Made by a program: the position numbers and the translations under genes. This document shows positions 56,002-64,000 of a DNA stretch of 64,000 bases, one piece after another (positions within the stretch are counted from its first letter, which is position 1; every line of letters begins with the position of its first letter). The stretch comes from Methylobacterium sp. 17Sr1-1 (GTDB taxonomy: Bacteria; Pseudomonadota; Alphaproteobacteria; Rhizobiales; Beijerinckiaceae). The notes below the pieces were generated by a model that had not been told where the DNA came from, did no database searches, and saw nothing but the letters and a program-made list of their open reading frames with translations. The stretch is taken from assembly GCF_003173775.1 (NCBI RefSeq), contig NZ_CP029552.1, forward strand, positions 2,890,001 through 2,954,000, read 5' to 3'.

Positions 56002-57282
56002 CTATCGGACCGCGAAGGGCGCCTGGAACGGTCGCCCGAACGGCACGCCCGTGTTCACCGTCTGCACCGGCTTCAGATAGGCGGTGCCGCTGCGGGTGTT
56101 GTTGCGGGTGTCGACGAAGCTGACCGGCCTCTCCACCCATTCCATCACCGAGACGTCGCCCGGTGCGCCGACCTGGAGCGTGCCGAGCTTGGCGCCGCGG
56201 TCGATCACCCGGGCCGGGGCCGAGGTCGTCATCGCCACGACCTGCTCGAGGCTGAAGCCGAGCGGCAGGAACTTGCTCATCACCCAGGGCAGGAACGGCA
56301 TGCCCGCCGTGTTGCCCGAGACGACGTGGAGGTCGGAGGAGATCGTGTCCGGCGGGGCGCCCTGGGCGATGGCCGCCTCCGCCACCGTGAAGTCGAACGA
56401 GCCGCCGCCATGGCCGATGTCGAACACGACGCCTCGCCGCTTGGCCTCGAGGGCGGCCGGCAGCAGCTTGCCGTCCTGAACGATGTTCGTGAACTGGCCG
56501 CCGATATTCGGCGCGCCGGAATAGCAATGGGTGAGGATGTCGCCGGGACGCAGCAGGTCGAGGATCCGGCTCATCAGCTCGGCCGTCTCGACGCCCCCGA
56601 TATGGACCATGACCTTGGCCGGCCGCCCGGACATCTCGCAGGCCTGGATCGCCCGCTTGAGCGGTTCGACGCCGTGCTTGAAGATCACGTTCTCGGACAT
56701 GCGCACCTTCACGCCGATCACGAAGTCCGGGTTCTCCGCGAGCGCCAGCGCGCAGGCCTCTACCTGGGCGTTGTCGATGTTGTAGAGTTCCGCGACCGGG
56801 AAGGCCGACAGGCCGTTATTCGCGATGTGCACGAAGGCGAACATGCGCGTGCGGGTCTGGGCGGCGATGTGCCGGCGCAGGGCCGCGAGGTTGTTGGCCC
56901 CCGCATCCCCGGCCGAGACCACGGTGGTCACCCCGGAATACGGCACCGTCTCGTCGGCCGGAATGCCGATGGCCGATCCGTAGGGGTAGGTGTGGGCATG
57001 GAGATCGACGAGGCCGGGCAGGACGAGCTTGCCGGACGCGTCGAGCACGCGCTGAGCGCGATTTGTCGGGATGTCGGGGTCGAGTGCCTCGACGAGGCCG
57101 AAGCGGATGCCGACGTCGCGCTTGGCGCGCAGCGACTGGCTCGGATCGATGACCTCGCCGCCCTTGATGACGAGGTCGAACTTGTCGTTCGGTCCCATCG
57201 CGGCCTGGGCAGCCCCGGTCGCAGTCAGGAATCCGGCCGCGGAAAGGCCCCCGAGCCACGCCCGGCGCGTCAGGTCGGTCAT
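56002..57282 (-). CDS. Tat-exported amidohydrolase/deacetylase family enzyme
   Basis: A 426-residue metal-dependent hydrolase. The N-terminal TRRAWLGGLSAAGFLTATGA is a twin-arginine signal, so it acts in the periplasm. Metal and catalytic motifs of the dihydroorotase-like TIM barrel are LVDLHAHTYPYG, GVKVRM (the likely carboxylated lysine), MVHIGG, THCYSG and SSDLH. The sequence resembles the EF_0837/Atu3266 group, whose member Atu3266 hydrolyses acetylated alpha-hydroxyacids; the real substrate here is unknown. The ATG at 57282 follows AGGGGG. No transporter or partner enzyme lies next to it. Confidence 0.87.
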   Translation of the reverse strand: MTDLTRRAWLGGLSAAGFLTATGAAQAAMGPNDKFDLVIKGGEVIDPSQSLRAKRDVGIRFGLVEALDPDIPTNRAQRVLDASGKLVLPGLVDLHAHTYPYGSAIGIPADETVPYSGVTTVVSAGDAGANNLAALRRHIAAQTRTRMFAFVHIANNGLSAFPVAELYNIDNAQVEACALALAENPDFVIGVKVRMSENVIFKHGVEPLKRAIQACEMSGRPAKVMVHIGGVETAELMSRILDLLRPGDILTHCYSGAPNIGGQFTNIVQDGKLLPAALEAKRRGVVFDIGHGGGSFDFTVAEAAIAQGAPPDTISSDLHVVSGNTAGMPFLPWVMSKFLPLGFSLEQVVAMTTSAPARVIDRGAKLGTLQVGAPGDVSVMEWVERPVSFVDTRNNTRSGTAYLKPVQTVNTGVPFGRPFQAPFAVR

Positions 57283-57629
57283 CGATCCCCCCTGGCGGAA
57301 TGCTCTTTCGGCATTCACGTCATCTGTCGTCCGTCACGACGATGCAGGACAATAAACTGATCGTCCCAGCATCGTGCAAGTTGCACAGAAGATGTGTTCG
57401 AGCGTCGGCCGTCAAGTCGTTCGGTGGGGATTCGCACCGCGACCGAGGCGTCCGTCGGATGATGAGATGCGACAGGGTGCCGCGCAACGCGGGGAGCGAC
57501 TCGGCGCGGACGCGCCCGCGCCTTTCCGTTGCTCGACCAACTATCAGTTGTGTCCCAGGGAGCGTGGCCGATGGCGGCCGTTCCTGCGCCTGCTTCCGCG
57601 ACCCGATGGGAACTATGTCACGACAGATC
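57283..57629. other. Non-coding interval
   Basis: About 347 bp upstream of the Tat amidohydrolase. It is slightly AT-richer near 57355-57400 (GTGCAAGTTGCACAGAAGAT), where GTGCAAGTTGCAC is an inverted repeat that could be an operator. No gene seen. Confidence 0.45.
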
Positions 57630-57941
57630 CTAAACCGGCAGCCCGTGATGCCGCCGGGCGATCAGGCATTCCGGGTCGCCGGGCTCGCAGGTGCGGCAGA
57701 CCTCGGGGCGGACCGCGTAGACCTTGCACGCCACCCGCTCGCCGACCCGGCCGTCGAGGGCGGAGCAGCGCTCGCCCTCGCAGCGCATGCGCCCGGCCGG
57801 ATCGTCGACGTAGATCTCCGGGATCCGGGCGATGTCGGCGTCGTCCTCGATGCTGAAGCGCGGCCACTCGGCCGAGTAGGCGCAGCAGGCGCCGCATTCC
57901 TGGCAGGCGAACGTGTCCGGATCGGCGTGGGCCGGGCTCAC
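57630..57941 (-). CDS. YkgJ-family cysteine-cluster protein
   Basis: A 103-residue protein with the cluster CQECGACC near the N-terminus, CEGERCSAL in the middle and CKVYAVRPEVCRTCEPGDPEC at the end, the Cys pattern of the YkgJ/UPF0153 family, which probably binds zinc or an Fe-S cluster. The GTG start overlaps the stop of the thioesterase gene (GTGA). The function of the family is not settled. Confidence 0.88.
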   Translation of the reverse strand: MSPAHADPDTFACQECGACCAYSAEWPRFSIEDDADIARIPEIYVDDPAGRMRCEGERCSALDGRVGERVACKVYAVRPEVCRTCEPGDPECLIARRHHGLPV

Positions 57942-58357
57942 GGCGACAGGCCCGGCGCCGCCGGCGGGATCGGGCGCGGGCGGCCGTCGTCGTCGATCGC
58001 CACGAAGGTGAACACGCCCTCGGTCACCTTCTCGCGGGTCTGGGTGCGGAAGCGCCGGGCCCAGGCCTCGATCTGGAGCCGCATCGAGGTGCGGCCGGTG
58101 CCGACCACCTGGGTGTAGACGCAGAGCACGTCGCCGACCCGGACCGGGCGCAGGAAGGTCATGCCCTCGACCGCCACCGTGACGACGCGGCCCTGTGCCC
58201 GCTCGACCCCGGCGATGCCGCCGGCCTGATCCATCTGCGACATCACCCAGCCGCCGAAGATGTCGCCGTTGGCGTTGGTGTCGGCCGGCATCGCGATGGT
58301 GCGCACCGTCAGTTCACCCTGCGGCCGCGCCGCGTCGGTTGCCGTGTCCATGGTCAT
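57938..58357 (-). CDS. Acyl-CoA thioesterase (YciA-like hotdog)
   Basis: A 139-residue hotdog-fold enzyme that hydrolyses acyl-CoA to free acid and CoA. The motif NANGDIFGGWVMSQMDQAGG holds the catalytic Asp, and VEGMTFLRPVRVGDVLCVYT is the long central strand region. Single-domain members like YciA act on a broad range of acyl-CoAs and form hexamers. The ATG at 58357 (or 58351) is used; the ribosome-binding site is unclear. It is co-transcribed with the YkgJ-like gene. Confidence 0.92.
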   Translation of the reverse strand: MTMDTATDAARPQGELTVRTIAMPADTNANGDIFGGWVMSQMDQAGGIAGVERAQGRVVTVAVEGMTFLRPVRVGDVLCVYTQVVGTGRTSMRLQIEAWARRFRTQTREKVTEGVFTFVAIDDDGRPRPIPPAAPGLSP

Positions 58358-58503
58358 GATGTGTCCGCGCCCCCTGGTCTCCCGGGCGAGCATAGGGCAT
58401 CGAGGCGCCGGAGCGCGAGCGCCCCGATTCGCGGCCCCTGCGGTTTCTTCCTCCCGCGGACGGCCCTAGTTTCGGCGCCACGCCATCAGCCGGAGGACGC
58501 ATC

Positions 58504-58872
58504 ATGATCCAGGGCCATCCCACCAGCGGCGCCGAAGCCGACCGCGACTGCCCGGTTCCCCTCGCGACCCTCGGGGAGATCTACCGGGCCGAGCCGGAGG
58601 ACCTGCCGGACCTCCTCGACGCCCTGCCGGTGGAGACCCGCGCCAAGCTCGCGGGCTATCTCTACGCCAAGAGCCACACCCACAAGCTCGGCCTCACCGT
58701 CGCCCGCACCTGCGGCAAGGACGACCTGGTGAAGGCGCTCGGCGAGATCGGCGCCGTGGTCCACGGCCAGGCCCACCTGCCGCCGCCCAAGCCCGTCCAG
58801 GCCGCCCCGGCGGCACCCCAGGCCCGCAAGATCAGCCTCGGCGGGTCGGGCGCCAAGCGCAGCTTCGATTGA
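58504..58872 (+). CDS. Conserved hypothetical protein, 122 residues
   Basis: A cytoplasmic protein starting at ATG 58504 behind GCCGGAGGA. The first 80 residues look helical and contain LPDLLDALPVETRAKLAGYL and a histidine-rich SHTHKLGL segment. The tail is Pro/Ala/Gln-rich. The stop is followed by a direct repeat of the last codons (AGCGCAGCTTCGAT at 58858 and again at 58877). I know no family for it. Confidence 0.65.
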   Translation: MIQGHPTSGAEADRDCPVPLATLGEIYRAEPEDLPDLLDALPVETRAKLAGYLYAKSHTHKLGLTVARTCGKDDLVKALGEIGAVVHGQAHLPPPKPVQAAPAAPQARKISLGGSGAKRSFD

Positions 58873-58923
58873 ACAAGCGCAGCTTCGATCGGCGAGGTCG
58901 CGGGCCCGCGAGGGCCCGCGCCA

Positions 58924-60207
58924 TCAGAGGGCTTCCGTCCCGCACCACTCAGCGACGAACAGCGCCATCGCGGTGGTGATGCGCTTGAGCGAGGCGAGGC
59001 TCACCCGCTCGTCGAAGCCGTGGATGTTCTCGCTCTTCGGGCCGTAGCAGAGCGCCGGCACCCGGTCGTAGAGGGCGTGGACCCGGGTATCGAGGTAGCC
59101 CGCCGTCATGAAGCTCTTCAGCGCGCTGCCGGTGGCCGCCTCGTGCGCCCGGCCGAGCACGGCCTCGGCTTCGGAGCCCTCGTCGAGCACGTAGCCTTCG
59201 GCGAAGAAGCCGTGGAAGGTGACGCTCGGCGGGCTGTTCGACAGGAAGGCGTCGTCCCGGGCGAAGGCCGCCACCGCCGCCTCGATCTCGCGGGCCGCGT
59301 CCGCGGCGCTGGTGCCCGGATAGATCGCGATGCGGCAGTCGATCCGGCACCAGGCCGGCACCGAGGAGGCCCAGTCGCCGCCCTCGATCCGCCCGATATT
59401 GAGGTTGATCGGGTGCGCCTCGCCCCCGAAATGCGGGCGCCCGGCCTTGTCCTCGTTCCAGCGCGCCTCGAGCCCGCGCAAAGCCCCGATCACCCGGTAG
59501 GCGGCGTCGATGGCGTTGGCGCCCGTGCCCATCTCGCGCACGTGCACCGGCCGGCCCCGGACCTCGACCCGGAACCACAGCACGCCGGTATTGGCGCGCA
59601 CCAGCATCTCTTCCTCGGGCTCGGGAATCAGCACCGCGTCGGCGCGGTAGCCGCGCAGGTGGGTCATCAGGGCGCCGTTGCCGGTCGATTCCTCTTCGAC
59701 CACCGATTGCAGCGTCACGGTGGCGGCGGGCTGGAGCCCGATGCGGCGGAGCGCGTCGAGGGCGAACAGGTTGGCGGCGTGGCCCGCCTTCATGTCGGCG
59801 CCGCCGCGGCCATAGAGCCAGTCGCCCTCCACCACCGGCTCGAAGGGCGGGTGGGTCCAGAGGTCGGCGGGGCCCGCCGGCACGACGTCGACATGGGCCT
59901 GGAGGATCAGCGAGCGCCCCGTCTCCTCCCGCGGCCGGTGGATGCCGACGACGATCGGCGCGTCGGAGTGCTCAGGCGCGAACCTGGCTCCGCCCGGATG
60001 CGCCTCGATCCGCTCCCGGTCCATCGCGAAGCGGTCCATGGCGTAGCCGCGCTCGCGAAAGCTGCGGAACACGAAATCCTGGATCGCCTGCTCCTGCCCG
60101 CGGGTCGAGGGGAAGCGGATCAGCGCCTGGGTATGGGCGATCTGGTCGGAAAAGCCGTCGGCGACGGCCGTGATGATGCGGTCGCGCAGGGCGGGGTCCA
60201 GGGGCAT
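58924..60207 (-). CDS. M20 family metallopeptidase/deacylase (ArgE/DapE-like)
   Basis: A 427-residue dinuclear-zinc hydrolase. Metal ligands are seen in LILQAHVDVVPAGP, GRGGADMKAG and the Glu pair in SVVEEESTGN, with a further ligand in LIPEPEEEM and the late His in SENIHGFDER. The lid/dimerisation domain lies at about residues 205-330. Such enzymes act on acetylornithine, succinyl-diaminopimelate, formyl- or acyl-amino acids; the substrate is not assigned. The ATG at 60207 follows AAGGAG. The palindrome at 60315 separates it from the GMC gene. Confidence 0.93.
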   Translation of the reverse strand: MPLDPALRDRIITAVADGFSDQIAHTQALIRFPSTRGQEQAIQDFVFRSFRERGYAMDRFAMDRERIEAHPGGARFAPEHSDAPIVVGIHRPREETGRSLILQAHVDVVPAGPADLWTHPPFEPVVEGDWLYGRGGADMKAGHAANLFALDALRRIGLQPAATVTLQSVVEEESTGNGALMTHLRGYRADAVLIPEPEEEMLVRANTGVLWFRVEVRGRPVHVREMGTGANAIDAAYRVIGALRGLEARWNEDKAGRPHFGGEAHPINLNIGRIEGGDWASSVPAWCRIDCRIAIYPGTSAADAAREIEAAVAAFARDDAFLSNSPPSVTFHGFFAEGYVLDEGSEAEAVLGRAHEAATGSALKSFMTAGYLDTRVHALYDRVPALCYGPKSENIHGFDERVSLASLKRITTAMALFVAEWCGTEAL

Positions 60208-60314
60208 CGGGGGCTCCTTCGAGGCGGGCGTCCCGTCATAGCCCGTACGGAGGTGCGGCATCTATGCGCTGGAGGCGTAGGGGCTTGCGCGCTGCAATGA
60301 CATCAGCCTCCCCA

Positions 60315-60499
60315 CCCTTTCCCGGACGACTGAAGCGAAGCGGAAGGAGATCCGGGATCCAGCGGAGGAAGTGCCGCGAAGCGGCTCCGAATGGTGCACC
60401 GTCCCAGAAGGACGGACGCTTCGCGGCTTTTTTCGCTGGATCCCGGATCTCCTTCCACTTCGTTCCAGTCGTGCAGGCCCGTTCCGGGCCCGGAAAGGG
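60315..60499. repeat. 185-bp palindromic element
   Basis: Arms CCCTTTCCCGGACGACTGAA / TTCCAGTCGT...CCGGAAAGGG enclose a second pair, CCGGGATCCAGCG / CGCTGGATCCCGG, and a third, GCCGCGAAGCG / CGCTTCGCGGC. The outer blocks match the short element at 10422. With its T-run (TTTTTTCGC) it may also terminate transcription. Confidence 0.8.
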
Positions 60500-60509
60500 G
60501 TTGAGAGTA

Positions 60510-62081
60510 TCACGCCCCCAACCGCCCGATGATGTGGTCCGCGACGCGCAGCGCGTTGGCGATGATCGTCAGCGTCGGGTTCACGGCGCCGATCGACGGG
60601 AAGAAGCTCGCATCGGTCACGTAGAGGTTGTCGAGCTCGTGCGCCTTGCAGTCGAGGTCGAGGACCGAGGTCGCCGGGTCGGGGCCGAAGCGCAGCGTGC
60701 CGGCCTGGTGGGCGGTGCCGCCGATCGGCACGTCCTTGCCGAGGTAGAGCGAGCGGTCGAACAGGTGCGGGTGGATGTCGAGCTTCCCGCAGAGGTCGCG
60801 CAGCTTGGCCTTGAGCCGGTGCAGCGCCTCCTCGTTGGTTTGCTTGAGGTCGAGCCGCACCTTGTCGCCGTCGTAGAAGATCCGGTTCTCCGGGATCGGC
60901 AGGTCCTCGGTGGTGAGCCAGAAATCCAGCGAGTGCTTGGCGAGCCAGTCGAACGGCTTCTCCGGGAACCATTGCAGGAAGCCGGGCAGGCCCTCGCCGT
61001 GGATCTGCACCCCGTCCGACTTGCCGACCATCTGGATGTGGCCCAACGGAAACTCCCAGTCGTCGGCGCCGAAGTAGAAGTCGTTGAGGCCGAGCGTCTT
61101 CTGGAACTTGGTCGGGTTCGGGGTGCGGGAGATCGCCAGCACCGTCGAGTTGTTGTGCCGCATGTAGTTGCGGCCGACCTGCCCCGAGCGGTTCGCCAGC
61201 CCGTGCGGGTGGGCGTCGCTGGCGGAACGCAGCAGCAGCAGCGCCGAGGACAGGGCGCCGCAGGCCACCACGACGATGTCGCCGGTGAAGGTCTCGGTCG
61301 CGCTGCCGCGCCTGACCTCGACGCCGGTCACCGTCCGCCCGGACGGGTCGGTCAGCAGCCGGTCGACGTAGGACTTGGTCTTGAGGGTCAGGTTCGGATG
61401 CGCGGCCAAAGCCGGATCGACGCAGGCGATCTGCGCGTCGGCCTTGCCGTTGGTGATGCAGGGATAGCCGTCGAAGGCGTCGCAGCGGATGCAGGCCGAG
61501 TGCGGCAGCGGCTTGCCGTCCCGCTCCTCCAGCCGCACGCCCACCGGCAGGTGGAACGGGTGATGGCCCTCGCGCTTCAAGCCGTCGAACAGCTCCTGGA
61601 TCCGGGGCTCGTGGGTGATCGGCGGGTAGGCGTAGGGTTTCGCGGCGGGCGGCTCGGTCGGGTCCTCGCCGCGCAGGCCGTGGACGTAGTAGAGCTCCTC
61701 CGCCGCCTGGTAGTAGGGCTCGAACACGTCGTATTTCAGCGGCCATTCCGGCGAGATCCCGTCCGGGTGGCGGACCTCGAAAAAGTCCTTCTCACGCAGG
61801 CGGAGCAGGACCGAGCCGTAGACCTTGCTGTTGCCGCCGACGAAGTAGTGCAGGCCGGGATGGAAGCTGGAGCCGTCGGCACCGTACCAGGTCTCCGGCG
61901 CCTGGTAGCGCGCCTCGACGAAGACCGCCTGGCTGTCCCAGTTCTCGCGCTCGCGGGGCAGGTAGTCGCCGCGCTCGAGCAGCAGGATGCGCTTGCCGGT
62001 CTGGGCCAGCCGCCACGCCATCGTGCCGCCGCCCGGCCCCGAGCCGATGATGACGACGTCGTAATGCCGGTTCTCGCTCAT
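60510..62081 (-). CDS. GMC family FAD-dependent oxidoreductase
   Basis: A 523-residue flavoprotein. The Rossmann motif is DVVIIGSGPGGGTMAWRLA, with ERGDYLPRERENW and HYFVGGNSKVYGS as the GMC FAD-binding motifs. CxxC-type cysteines occur in SACIRCDAFDGYPC. The catalytic His lies in GGTAHQAGTLRFG and its partner Asn in VNPTLTIIANALR. No Tat or Sec signal is seen. GMC enzymes oxidise alcohols or sugars; with the divergent DoxX-cupin-lactonase operon, a sugar-lactone route is suggested, by position only. Confidence 0.92.
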   Translation of the reverse strand: MSENRHYDVVIIGSGPGGGTMAWRLAQTGKRILLLERGDYLPRERENWDSQAVFVEARYQAPETWYGADGSSFHPGLHYFVGGNSKVYGSVLLRLREKDFFEVRHPDGISPEWPLKYDVFEPYYQAAEELYYVHGLRGEDPTEPPAAKPYAYPPITHEPRIQELFDGLKREGHHPFHLPVGVRLEERDGKPLPHSACIRCDAFDGYPCITNGKADAQIACVDPALAAHPNLTLKTKSYVDRLLTDPSGRTVTGVEVRRGSATETFTGDIVVVACGALSSALLLLRSASDAHPHGLANRSGQVGRNYMRHNNSTVLAISRTPNPTKFQKTLGLNDFYFGADDWEFPLGHIQMVGKSDGVQIHGEGLPGFLQWFPEKPFDWLAKHSLDFWLTTEDLPIPENRIFYDGDKVRLDLKQTNEEALHRLKAKLRDLCGKLDIHPHLFDRSLYLGKDVPIGGTAHQAGTLRFGPDPATSVLDLDCKAHELDNLYVTDASFFPSIGAVNPTLTIIANALRVADHIIGRLGA

Positions 62082-62224
62082 CGGCGGTCGTCCCTCCTGC
62101 GGCAGGCACGGGATGATCCGGGCCGCTCGGTCGTGCGAGCCGGATATGGCGGGGCTGGCGCGAACGTCGACCCGCCCCAGTTAGCTTTTCGCAGTGCGAA
62201 ACAAGGCAGCGGGGATCCGGGACG

Positions 62225-62695
62225 ATGGCCAGCTTCAGCATCGCGGTCGCCTTCGGCGTCCGGCTCCTCCTGGTGATGCTGTTCCTGCCGTTCAGCGCGC
62301 TCGACAAGATCCTGAATTTCCGCGGGGCGGTGGGCCAGGCGAAGCAGGCGGTCCACGCCACCGCACCCGCCACGGCGCTGATCCTCGCCGGCCTGTTCGT
62401 CGAGATCGTGATGTCGCTCGGCATCCTCACGGGCATCGCCGACCGCTTCGCCGCCTTCGTGCTCGCCGGCTATTGCGGCGTCACCGCGCTCCTGTGGAAG
62501 CAGTTCTGGAAGCCGGGCGATTTCTGGTCCGGCGGCAAGGGGCGCGAGCTTTTCTGGGATTTCTGGAAGAACCTCGCGCTCGCCGGCGGGTTTCTGCTCG
62601 TCACCTTCGGCACCGGGGCGAGCACCGTCGAGACTTTTTTCTCCGACCCCTTCGCCTCGTCGAAGCCCTACAGCGTCAGCGAGACCGCCCGATGA
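62225..62695 (+). CDS. DoxX family membrane protein
   Basis: A 156-residue inner-membrane protein with four hydrophobic helices, typical of DoxX/DoxD. It includes LPFSALDKILNFRGAV near the first loop and a Trp-rich stretch (LLWKQFWKPGDFWSGG). DoxX proteins relate to quinone-linked oxidases, so it might pass electrons from a dehydrogenase to the membrane pool; this is inference. The stop overlaps the cupin start (ATGA). Confidence 0.88.
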   Translation: MASFSIAVAFGVRLLLVMLFLPFSALDKILNFRGAVGQAKQAVHATAPATALILAGLFVEIVMSLGILTGIADRFAAFVLAGYCGVTALLWKQFWKPGDFWSGGKGRELFWDFWKNLALAGGFLLVTFGTGASTVETFFSDPFASSKPYSVSETAR

Positions 62696-63138
62696 GCGAC
62701 GACAAGCCAAAAATCCCCTACTGGCACCTCTGGGCCGACGCGGACGGGATCAGCCACCAGACCCGGTGCGCGTTCACCGAGTTCGAGGAGAAGTCGATGT
62801 CCCCGCCGGCCCCGCCGCAATGGCAGGGGCAGAAGACCCATGACGGCGCCACGGTCTTCGTCACCGTGCAGCCGGTCGGCTGGACCGGCGACTGGCACCC
62901 GAACCCGAAGCCGCAATGGATCATCCCGCTCTCGGGCCGCTGGTTCGTCGAATCGATGGACGGCACGCGGGTCGAGATGGGCCCGGGCGAGATCTCGTTC
63001 GGCGAGGACCAGAACGTGCGCGAAGTCGACGGCAAGAAGGGCCACCGCTCCGGCACGATCGGGGACGAGCCGGCGGTGCTGATGATCGTCCAGTACGATT
63101 CGGCCCCGACCACCGGCGCGGCCTGCCGGTTCCGGTGA
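62692..63138 (+). CDS. Cupin domain-containing protein
   Basis: A 148-residue cytoplasmic beta-barrel protein. The cupin fold is indicated by PQWIIPLSGRWFVESMDGTR, then VEMGPGEISFGEDQNV, and the late DEPAVLMIVQYDS. His ligands of the usual first motif are only partly present (GDWHPNP). It lies between the DoxX gene (4 bp overlap) and the lactonase gene (4 bp gap). Likely an enzyme or sensor of sugar metabolism; no specific role assigned. Confidence 0.85.
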   Translation: MSDDKPKIPYWHLWADADGISHQTRCAFTEFEEKSMSPPAPPQWQGQKTHDGATVFVTVQPVGWTGDWHPNPKPQWIIPLSGRWFVESMDGTRVEMGPGEISFGEDQNVREVDGKKGHRSGTIGDEPAVLMIVQYDSAPTTGAACRFR

Positions 63139-63142
63139 CGCC

Positions 63143-64000
63143 ATGGATGGGTTCGAGATCCACGACGAGCGCTTCAAGCATTACATCCTGGGCAACGCCC
63201 CGCTCGAAGAGCTGGGCTCCGGCTTCCGCTGGATCGAGGGCCCGGTCTGGATGGGCGACGCCGATTGCCTGCTGTTCCAGGACCTGCCGCGCAACCGCAC
63301 GATGCGGTGGATCGAGGGGGCCGGCTTCTCGGTCTACCGCGCGCCCTCGAACTACGCCAACGGCCAGACCCGCGACCGGCAGGGCCGACTGATCGCCTGC
63401 TCGCATCGCGGCCGCTGCCTGTACCGCACCGAGTACGACGGCACGGTCACGACGCTGGTCGAGCGGCACGCCGGCCGGCGCCTCAATTCGCCGAACGACG
63501 TGGTGGTGAAGTCCGACGGCACGATCTGGTTCAGCGATCCGGTCTACGGCATCGCGAACGACTACGAGGGCGGCCGCCAGACCTCCGAGCAGCCGCCGGC
63601 GCTCTACCGCTTCGATCCGGCGACGAACGAGATCACGGTGATGGCCGGCGATTTCGACGGCCCGAACGGCCTCGCCTTCTCGCCCGACGAGCGCCGTCTC
63701 TACGTGGCGGAGACCGGCGACCAGTCGAAGCCGAACCCGCGCCAGTACATCCGTGTCTTCGACGTCGCCCCCGACGGCGCGCTGTCGGGGGGCGACATCT
63801 TCCACACGATCTCGCCGGGCTATTGCGACGGAATGCGGGTCGACGAGGACGGCAACGTCTGGTCGAGCGCGGGCGACGGCGTGCATTGCATCAGCCCGGA
63901 GGGCAAGCTGATGGGCAAGATCCTGGTGCCCCACACGGTCTCGAACCTCACCTTCGGTGGGCCGACCAAGAACCGCCTGTTCATCGGCGGCTCGCACACG
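63143..64000 (+). CDS. SMP-30/gluconolactonase family protein, C-terminus beyond window
   Basis: A beta-propeller lactonase of which 286 residues are visible; the window ends before the stop. Metal and active-site residues are seen in FRWIEGPVWMGD, NSPNDVVVKSDG and GPNGLAFSPDE, plus YCDGMRVDEDGN. Such enzymes hydrolyse sugar lactones to acids, which fits the nearby GMC oxidoreductase. The start is the ATG at 63143. It is co-transcribed with the cupin gene. Confidence 0.92.
   Translation, partial: MDGFEIHDERFKHYILGNAPLEELGSGFRWIEGPVWMGDADCLLFQDLPRNRTMRWIEGAGFSVYRAPSNYANGQTRDRQGRLIACSHRGRCLYRTEYDGTVTTLVERHAGRRLNSPNDVVVKSDGTIWFSDPVYGIANDYEGGRQTSEQPPALYRFDPATNEITVMAGDFDGPNGLAFSPDERRLYVAETGDQSKPNPRQYIRVFDVAPDGALSGGDIFHTISPGYCDGMRVDEDGNVWSSAGDGVHCISPEGKLMGKILVPHTVSNLTFGGPTKNRLFIGGSHT

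Overview
The window looks like chromosomal DNA of a Methylobacterium/Methylorubrum-type alphaproteobacterium (Hyphomicrobiales). It is very GC-rich (by eye about 70 %, not computed). It carries an adjacent rsmI-yraN pair, a DUF2934 protein, an alphaproteobacterial-style leuA leader peptide, and many short intergenic palindromes of the kind scattered through methylobacterial genomes. No phage, integrase, transposase or CRISPR array was seen.

Layout. 1-10 kb is housekeeping and metabolism: a truncated CHASE3/PAS histidine kinase, a short-chain dehydrogenase, an MFS transporter with a small Rmf-like gene, a cystathionine beta-lyase-type enzyme, a lipoprotein, a leucine leader peptide plus leuA, two identical tRNA-Lys(CUU) genes and an alpha/beta hydrolase. 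10.5-14.5 kb holds trxA and addA, with no addB beside them. 14.9-30.2 kb is the accessory core. It has two type I secretion loci arranged around an AT-richer region of about 0.8 kb. Leftward run a CBM60-type secreted protein followed by a PrtD-like ABC ATPase and an HlyD. Rightward run a 1726-residue multidomain secreted protein (dimethylformamidase-like domain, Ig-like domain, four DUF4082 modules alternating with three cadherin-like modules), a 99-residue protein, an HlyB-like ABC ATPase with a degenerate C39 domain, and a second HlyD. Neither presumed substrate shows RTX nonapeptides or an N-terminal signal peptide.

30.7-38.3 kb is one tightly overlapping chemosensory operon read leftward: a soluble double-hairpin MCP, a triple-domain CheW, CheB, CheR, CheA and a small STAS protein, with no CheY. 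38.5-50.7 kb holds a DUF2934 protein, an MFS transporter, gyrA, an L,D-transpeptidase, an extensin-like protein, an M3 oligopeptidase, and an OsmU/Yeh-type osmolyte importer that lacks its ATPase locally. 50.9-60.2 kb holds a single-domain response regulator, a zinc-ribbon protein, yraN-rsmI divergent from an LpoA-like lipoprotein, hemW, a Tat-exported deacetylase-type amidohydrolase, a YkgJ-type Cys-cluster protein, a YciA-type thioesterase and an M20 peptidase. 60.5-64 kb is a GMC oxidoreductase divergent from a DoxX-cupin-SMP-30/gluconolactonase operon that runs off the right edge.

The parts most worth following up are the paired non-RTX type I secretion loci (18.3-30.2 kb) and the CheY-less che operon with its STAS protein (30.7-38.3 kb).
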